DNA of 9,316 nt, taken from positions 1-9,316 of the forward strand of contig JAISVY010000042.1 of assembly GCA_031271325.1 (NCBI GenBank), given 5' to 3'. The position numbers and the translations under genes were made by a program. This document shows positions 6,831 to 9,316 of the stretch, in pieces. Position 1 is the first letter of the stretch. The number at the start of each line of letters is the position of its first letter. This DNA is from Oscillospiraceae bacterium (lineage in GTDB: Bacteria > Bacillota > Clostridia > Oscillospirales > UBA929). The notes under the pieces are model-generated. The model had not been told where the DNA came from, made no database searches, and saw only the letters and a list, made by a program, of their open reading frames with translations.

Positions 6831-6968
6831 GCTGCTGAACAACTCCTTTTCGACCCGAAGCGCGCAGGCGCGAGTTGTCAAATTTAGAATTTTGGAACTT
6901 TGTTTCACAGAAATCAAAGTGAAAAATTCTAAATTTGCCGGTCGAAAAGAGTTGTGAAGCGTGACAGC
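6831..6968. repeat. Palindromic MITE-like repeat, copy B (138 bases)
   Basis: The left arm (6831-6876) and right arm (6922-6968) match the arms of copy A at 205-422 with few changes. CAACTCCTTTTCGACC faces GGTCGAAAAGAGTTG. The core is different and shorter, and holds a perfect 15-base inverted repeat (6879-6893 with 6923-6937), with further short pairing inside (ACTTTG with CAAAGT). The whole element can fold into one long hairpin on either strand. It starts 2 bases after the TraX stop and ends 18 bases before the nagB stop. It nearly fills the gap between two convergent genes and may act as a two-way terminator (inference). Confidence 0.78.
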
Positions 6969-6986
6969 AACGTTATCCGGCAGATC

Positions 6987-7697
6987 CTAAACAGTTAACG
7001 ATTCTTCCGTGATCAGCGTTACGTCGGGGTGCAGCAGCAGGAAGGTCGCGGGGTTGTTAGTCGTGACCTTTCCGCCGTTCAAAAGCTCCCGCAGTACAGC
7101 GCGTTTGCTCTCCCCCTTGACCACGAGCAGGATCGACTTGGCGCGCAGGATGTCGCCCATCCCCATTGTGATCGCGCGGTCTGGCACGGCGCCGTCGGCG
7201 AACCAGTGAGCGTTAGCCTCCTTCGTGGACTGCGTGAGCGGCGAGATATGCACCGGCGCTTCCAACCCGTCGTGATCCGGTTCGTTGAACCCGATATGCC
7301 CGTTCGCGCCGATTCCGAGCAGCTGTAAATCCACGGTATGGGTTTCAAAGAATTGCCGCAGACGCGTCACCTCGGCTTCGGGCGGGGCGGCGTAGTCCGC
7401 GATCGTGATGTTTTCGCGCGGGATGTTGATCTTGGAGAAGAGGTTTTCGTCCATGAAGCGGCGGTAGCTGTCCTCCTCGCGGCAGCCGACGTATTCGTCC
7501 AGATTCACGCTGCTCGCTCGGGAAAAATCGGCCGCCCCCGCCTGATACGCCTCGCAGAGCCGGCGGTAAATCGCGACGGGTGTTTCGCCGGTGGCAAGCC
7601 CCAGCAAAAGATCCGGCTTGCGCGACACCGCGTCTAAAATCAATTCCGCGCCCTTCCGGGCGCTTTCTTCATAGCTTTGTGTCAGGATAACGTTCAT
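6987..7697 (-). CDS. nagB: Glucosamine-6-phosphate deaminase
   Basis: The protein has 236 residues, the size of the short monomeric NagB type of Gram-positive bacteria. It converts glucosamine-6-phosphate to fructose-6-phosphate plus ammonia, the last step of amino-sugar breakdown. Visible marks are the phosphate-binding loop GLATGETP (33-40), NLDEYVG with the catalytic Asp67, and LGIGANGHIGFNEP (127-140) with His134 and Glu139. Asn132 stands where the E. coli enzyme has Asp141, which I recall as common in Gram-positive NagB and not a defect. The start ATG has AGGGAG (7705-7710) upstream at 7 bases. The gene lies 52 bases downstream of the secreted-protein gene on the same strand, with no clear terminator or strong promoter between them, so the two may be cotranscribed. 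No nagA or PTS gene is in view. Confidence 0.93.
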   Translation of the reverse strand: MNVILTQSYEESARKGAELILDAVSRKPDLLLGLATGETPVAIYRRLCEAYQAGAADFSRASSVNLDEYVGCREEDSYRRFMDENLFSKINIPRENITIADYAAPPEAEVTRLRQFFETHTVDLQLLGIGANGHIGFNEPDHDGLEAPVHISPLTQSTKEANAHWFADGAVPDRAITMGMGDILRAKSILLVVKGESKRAVLRELLNGGKVTTNNPATFLLLHPDVTLITEESLTV

Positions 7698-7749
7698 TTT
7701 CTTTCTCCCTTCTGTGTTTACGTATAAAGATATGCCACGGAGGTTCTGC

Positions 7750-8985
7750 TTATGCCGCCGGGAATTCTCCGGCGCTGATTCGGTTGGGGGTGGTTTCGTT
7801 TGTCAGGAATACCTCGCGCAGGGTTCGCAGGGCATCCAGCGCGGCGGCGGTATGCGGCAGAGAGAGGATGACGGTGGATGGTTCCGGCTTCTTCGTCAGC
7901 AGGGGCGCCACGCTCCCGGCGATGTCATCGGCCGTGTCGCTTTCGCCGAACGTTTCGGTCGCCTCCAGAAACAGATATTCCGAAGAATCGGCCGGGGCGT
8001 TTTGCGCGCGGATAAACCATGTCTTGATCAGCGCCGTTTCGCGCAGCAGCGCGTTCCCCTCGCGGATACGCCCGAGCGCCTCTTCCCCTTCGGGAATATC
8101 CAGCAGCAGCCCGACCTGATGACGCGCCGCGATCCGCCGCGTTATCGCGGGGTTTTCGGCAAGGCTCTCCGGCGGCAGAAAAAAGAGCGCGTTTAGGTTG
8201 TTCGCTTCCAAAAAATCCAGCAGCGGGGCGGTTTCGCCGTTCGGCGCGCCGTCAAAGGTCAGGTAGAGAGACACGGCGTTCAGCACCGGTTCGGGCGACG
8301 GCGACGGCGGGGACACAGGCGTAGGCGGCATATCCGAAGGCGCTCCGGGCAGCGGTGACGCCGGCGCGTTATCCTTGATGTAGGTTTCATGCGCATTGAT
8401 GATGTCTTTGTTGAAAACGCTGATAAAACGTTCGTCGGTTAACAAATAAGGGACTGTGCAAATGCGCACCATTGTCGCTTTAACAACAGCGCCGTTTTCT
8501 AAGGTAAACTCGACTTCGTTCACGCGGTTGTAATATAGCCCGAACACATTGCAGATAAGTTCCGCGGGTACGAAAACGTAAAAAACGCTGCCGATCTTGA
8601 GCCGATGCAGCGGGGCGGTGTATTGATTTCCGCCGCTGAACGCCGTTCCGTACCCGTTCTCAAACGTCAGCTGCGTCCCGTTTCCGTCGTAGACCGTAAG
8701 GCGTTTGTTGTCGTCTGACCATTGGGAACGCAAATTCAACCCGTTGGTCAGCCCGACCAGCTTGTGCAGGGGAACCATCATCTTGTCATTTGATACATAC
8801 GGTATGTCTGGATTGACGGACGGTCCGTACGAGCTGCTCGTATTGACGGACTGACCGTACGAGCTGATCGTGTTGTTGATGACCAGAAAGGAGAGGTCGT
8901 CTTCGGCGAAGGCGGGCGGCAGTGTGCACAGCAGAGCGGAAACCGCCAAAAACACCGCCAGCGGCAGCGCGGCTTTCCGTTTCAC
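7750..8985 (-). CDS. Secreted protein with stalk-like domain and degenerate polysaccharide deacetylase domain
   Basis: The protein has 411 residues. It starts at GTG 8985, chosen because AAGGAGG (8994-9000) lies 8 bases upstream and because it gives a clean signal peptide: KRK, a hydrophobic core, then AFA before Glu28. The longer frame to 9048 would start in the tRNA 3' end and is rejected. Residues about 30-200 look like the copper-amine-oxidase N-terminal/stalk type beta domain (VSNDKMMVPLHKLVGLTNGL; FYVFVPAELICNVFGLYY). A Pro/Ser-rich linker spans about 207-235. Residues about 238-411 look like a NodB deacetylase fold (LYLTFDGAPN, LEANNLNALFFLPPE), but the metal-binding TFDDG motif has become TFDGA (242-246) and the H-x-x-x-H motif is absent, with RHQVGLLLD in its place. 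I infer a cell-surface, catalytically dead deacetylase-like protein, perhaps wall or glycan binding. A 10-residue repeat (about 39-58) follows the signal peptide. Confidence 0.72.
   Translation of the reverse strand: MKRKAALPLAVFLAVSALLCTLPPAFAEDDLSFLVINNTISSYGQSVNTSSSYGPSVNPDIPYVSNDKMMVPLHKLVGLTNGLNLRSQWSDDNKRLTVYDGNGTQLTFENGYGTAFSGGNQYTAPLHRLKIGSVFYVFVPAELICNVFGLYYNRVNEVEFTLENGAVVKATMVRICTVPYLLTDERFISVFNKDIINAHETYIKDNAPASPLPGAPSDMPPTPVSPPSPSPEPVLNAVSLYLTFDGAPNGETAPLLDFLEANNLNALFFLPPESLAENPAITRRIAARHQVGLLLDIPEGEEALGRIREGNALLRETALIKTWFIRAQNAPADSSEYLFLEATETFGESDTADDIAGSVAPLLTKKPEPSTVILSLPHTAAALDALRTLREVFLTNETTPNRISAGEFPAA
8812..8871. repeat. Two 30-base tandem units inside the secreted-protein gene
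   Basis: Units 8812-8841 and 8842-8871 are identical at 27 of 30 bases. Read on the minus strand they keep the frame and encode two 10-residue units, TISSYGQSVN and TSSSYGPSVN, shortly after the signal peptide. This is a recent in-frame duplication in a flexible Ser/Asn-rich stretch. Confidence 0.85.
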
Positions 8986-9013
8986 CCGAACCGCCTCCTT
9001 CTTAACTATGCAA

Positions 9014-9037
9014 GAATCCCCCAAATATGGGGGATTC
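9014..9037 (-). terminator. Strong hairpin downstream of tRNA-Arg
   Basis: GAATCCCCCA (9014-9023) and TGGGGGATTC (9028-9037) form a perfect 10-base stem with a 4-base loop. It lies just 5 bases after the tRNA CCA end and just before the ribosome binding site of the secreted-protein gene. On the minus strand only TTGCATAG follows, a weak T-run, so termination may be partial. It could end the tRNA transcript, mark its 3' end for processing, or let some transcription pass into the next gene. Confidence 0.5.
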
Positions 9038-9042
9038 AATGT

Positions 9043-9119
9043 TGGCACGCCGTGGAGAATTCGAATCCCCGACCTTCTGGTCCGTAGCCAGACGCTCTAT
9101 CCAGCTGAGCTAACGGCGC
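9043..9119 (-). tRNA. tRNA-Arg (anticodon ACG)
   Basis: The gene has 77 bases, including an encoded CCA (9043-9045). The acceptor stem GCGCCGT (9113-9119) pairs with ACGGCGT (9047-9053), with a G-T closing pair. The D-arm is GCTC/GAGC. The anticodon stem TCTGG/CCAGA encloses the loop CTACGGA, so the anticodon is ACG (9083-9085), read as ICG after deamination, and decodes CGU/CGC/CGA arginine codons. The T-arm is GGGGA TTCGAAT TCTCC. All arms are intact. A strong promoter lies just upstream. Confidence 0.97.
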
Positions 9120-9134
9120 CCATACGCATATTGT

Positions 9135-9163
9135 AGTATACACAACCGCCGGGGTTTTGTCAA
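9135..9163 (-). promoter_or_regulatory. Strong promoter of tRNA-Arg
   Basis: On the minus strand there is a consensus -35 TTGACA (9158-9163), a 17-base spacer and a -10 TATACT (9135-9140). The start would be near 9128, giving a leader of about 8 bases before the tRNA 5' end. Read-through past the hairpin at 9014-9037 would also feed the secreted-protein gene and nagB, for which I see no other strong promoter. Confidence 0.85.
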
Positions 9164-9181
9164 GCGCGGATTTTGAAGGGG

Positions 9182-9258
9182 CACGTCAATCTAATTTGAG
9201 TAACTTCGCAAAGCAAGTGCAACAGTGGCTGATGGGGTAGCGTTTACTGTGAGACGTG
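9182..9258 (+). other. Possible structured RNA: three-way-junction-like pairing
   Basis: CACGTC (9182-9187) pairs with GACGTG (9253-9258), enclosing two local hairpins. One is ACTTcGC with GCAAGT (9203-9218). The other is ACAGT (9222-9226) with ACTGT (9246-9250), with an inner GCT/AGC. This outlines a closed junction of three stems just upstream of a hairpin that covers a ribosome binding site. It could be a regulatory leader, or the end of a mobile element with its own structured RNA. The stems are short (5-6 bases) and could arise by chance. Confidence 0.3.
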
Positions 9259-9264
9259 GAATAT

Positions 9265-9308
9265 GGTAACCTTTAGTCTGGGAAATGAACCGCAGACAGG
9301 AGGTTACC
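9265..9308 (+). promoter_or_regulatory. Hairpin burying the ribosome binding site of the right-edge gene
   Basis: GGTAACCT (9265-9272) pairs with AGGTTACC (9301-9308), and GTCTG (9276-9280) with CAGAC (9293-9297). Two T-G pairs join the stems, and an inner GG/CC closes on a short loop. The binding site AGGAGG (9298-9303) lies inside the 3' strand, and the ATG follows directly. Such burial of the binding site is known for IS200-type transposase genes and for riboswitch expression platforms. Confidence 0.65.
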
Positions 9309-9316
9309 ATGTCGTA
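9309..9316 (+). CDS. Start of a gene cut off by the right edge
   Basis: Only ATG TCG TA is visible, giving Met-Ser and an incomplete third codon. AGGAGG (9298-9303) stands 5 bases before the ATG, a proper ribosome binding site, although it is folded into a hairpin. The product cannot be recognised. The buried binding site suggests an IS200/IS605-like transposase or a riboswitch-controlled gene (inference). Confidence 0.45.

Noticed and set aside
6987..7697. NagB with a damaged active site (Asn132 in place of Asp)
   Set aside because: As I recall it, Asn at this position is common in Gram-positive NagB proteins, and the other catalytic residues are present.
8986..9048. Longer N-terminus of the secreted protein from ATG 9048
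   Set aside because: It would start inside the tRNA 3' end and cross the hairpin. GTG 8985 has a strong binding site and gives a normal signal peptide.

Overview
The window is GC-rich bacterial DNA with Gram-positive style signals: strong AGGAGG-type ribosome binding sites, GTG starts, sigma-A type promoters with 17-base spacers, a DUF1292 (YrzB-like) protein and a monomeric-type NagB. The closest gene I recognise is the Ruminococcus albus cellobiose 2-epimerase. I infer a GC-rich gut Clostridium-type bacterium (Oscillospirales/Ruminococcaceae or a relative). The exact taxon cannot be fixed from the sequence alone.

Left edge (1-486): no gene is complete here. A minus-strand promoter fires out of the window to the left. 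A plus-strand promoter with an extended -10 element leads into a 218-base palindromic repeat element (copy A), which sits exactly where the transcript would begin and forms the 5' leader of the operon that follows.

Operon (487-5675, +): four tightly overlapping genes encode a GH130 beta-mannoside phosphorylase, a cellobiose/mannobiose 2-epimerase, a cytoplasmic SGNH acetylesterase of the sialate O-acetylesterase family, and a DUF1846 (UPF0371) protein. The first three make a coherent intracellular route for acetylated beta-mannan oligosaccharides: remove acetyl groups, epimerise the reducing-end mannose to glucose, then phosphorolyse to mannose-1-phosphate plus glucose. DUF1846 has no agreed function, and its translational coupling to this set is the main unexplained point. 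No transporter, endomannanase or regulator is visible.

Middle (5676-6830, +): a short intergenic region with a promoter and a hairpin precedes a 95-residue acidic DUF1292 protein and, directly abutting it, a TraX-family membrane protein. A second, shorter copy of the palindromic repeat (copy B, 6831-6968) almost fills the gap between TraX and the convergent nagB gene.

Right part (6987-9119, -): a perfect TTGACA/TATACT promoter drives tRNA-Arg(ACG). Downstream follow a hairpin, a secreted protein with a stalk-like beta domain plus a deacetylase-like domain that has lost its catalytic motifs, and then nagB (glucosamine-6-phosphate deaminase). The far right edge (about 9182-9316, +) holds what looks like a structured RNA leader. 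It ends in a hairpin that buries the AGGAGG ribosome binding site of a gene cut off by the window end, possibly a transposase of a mobile element.
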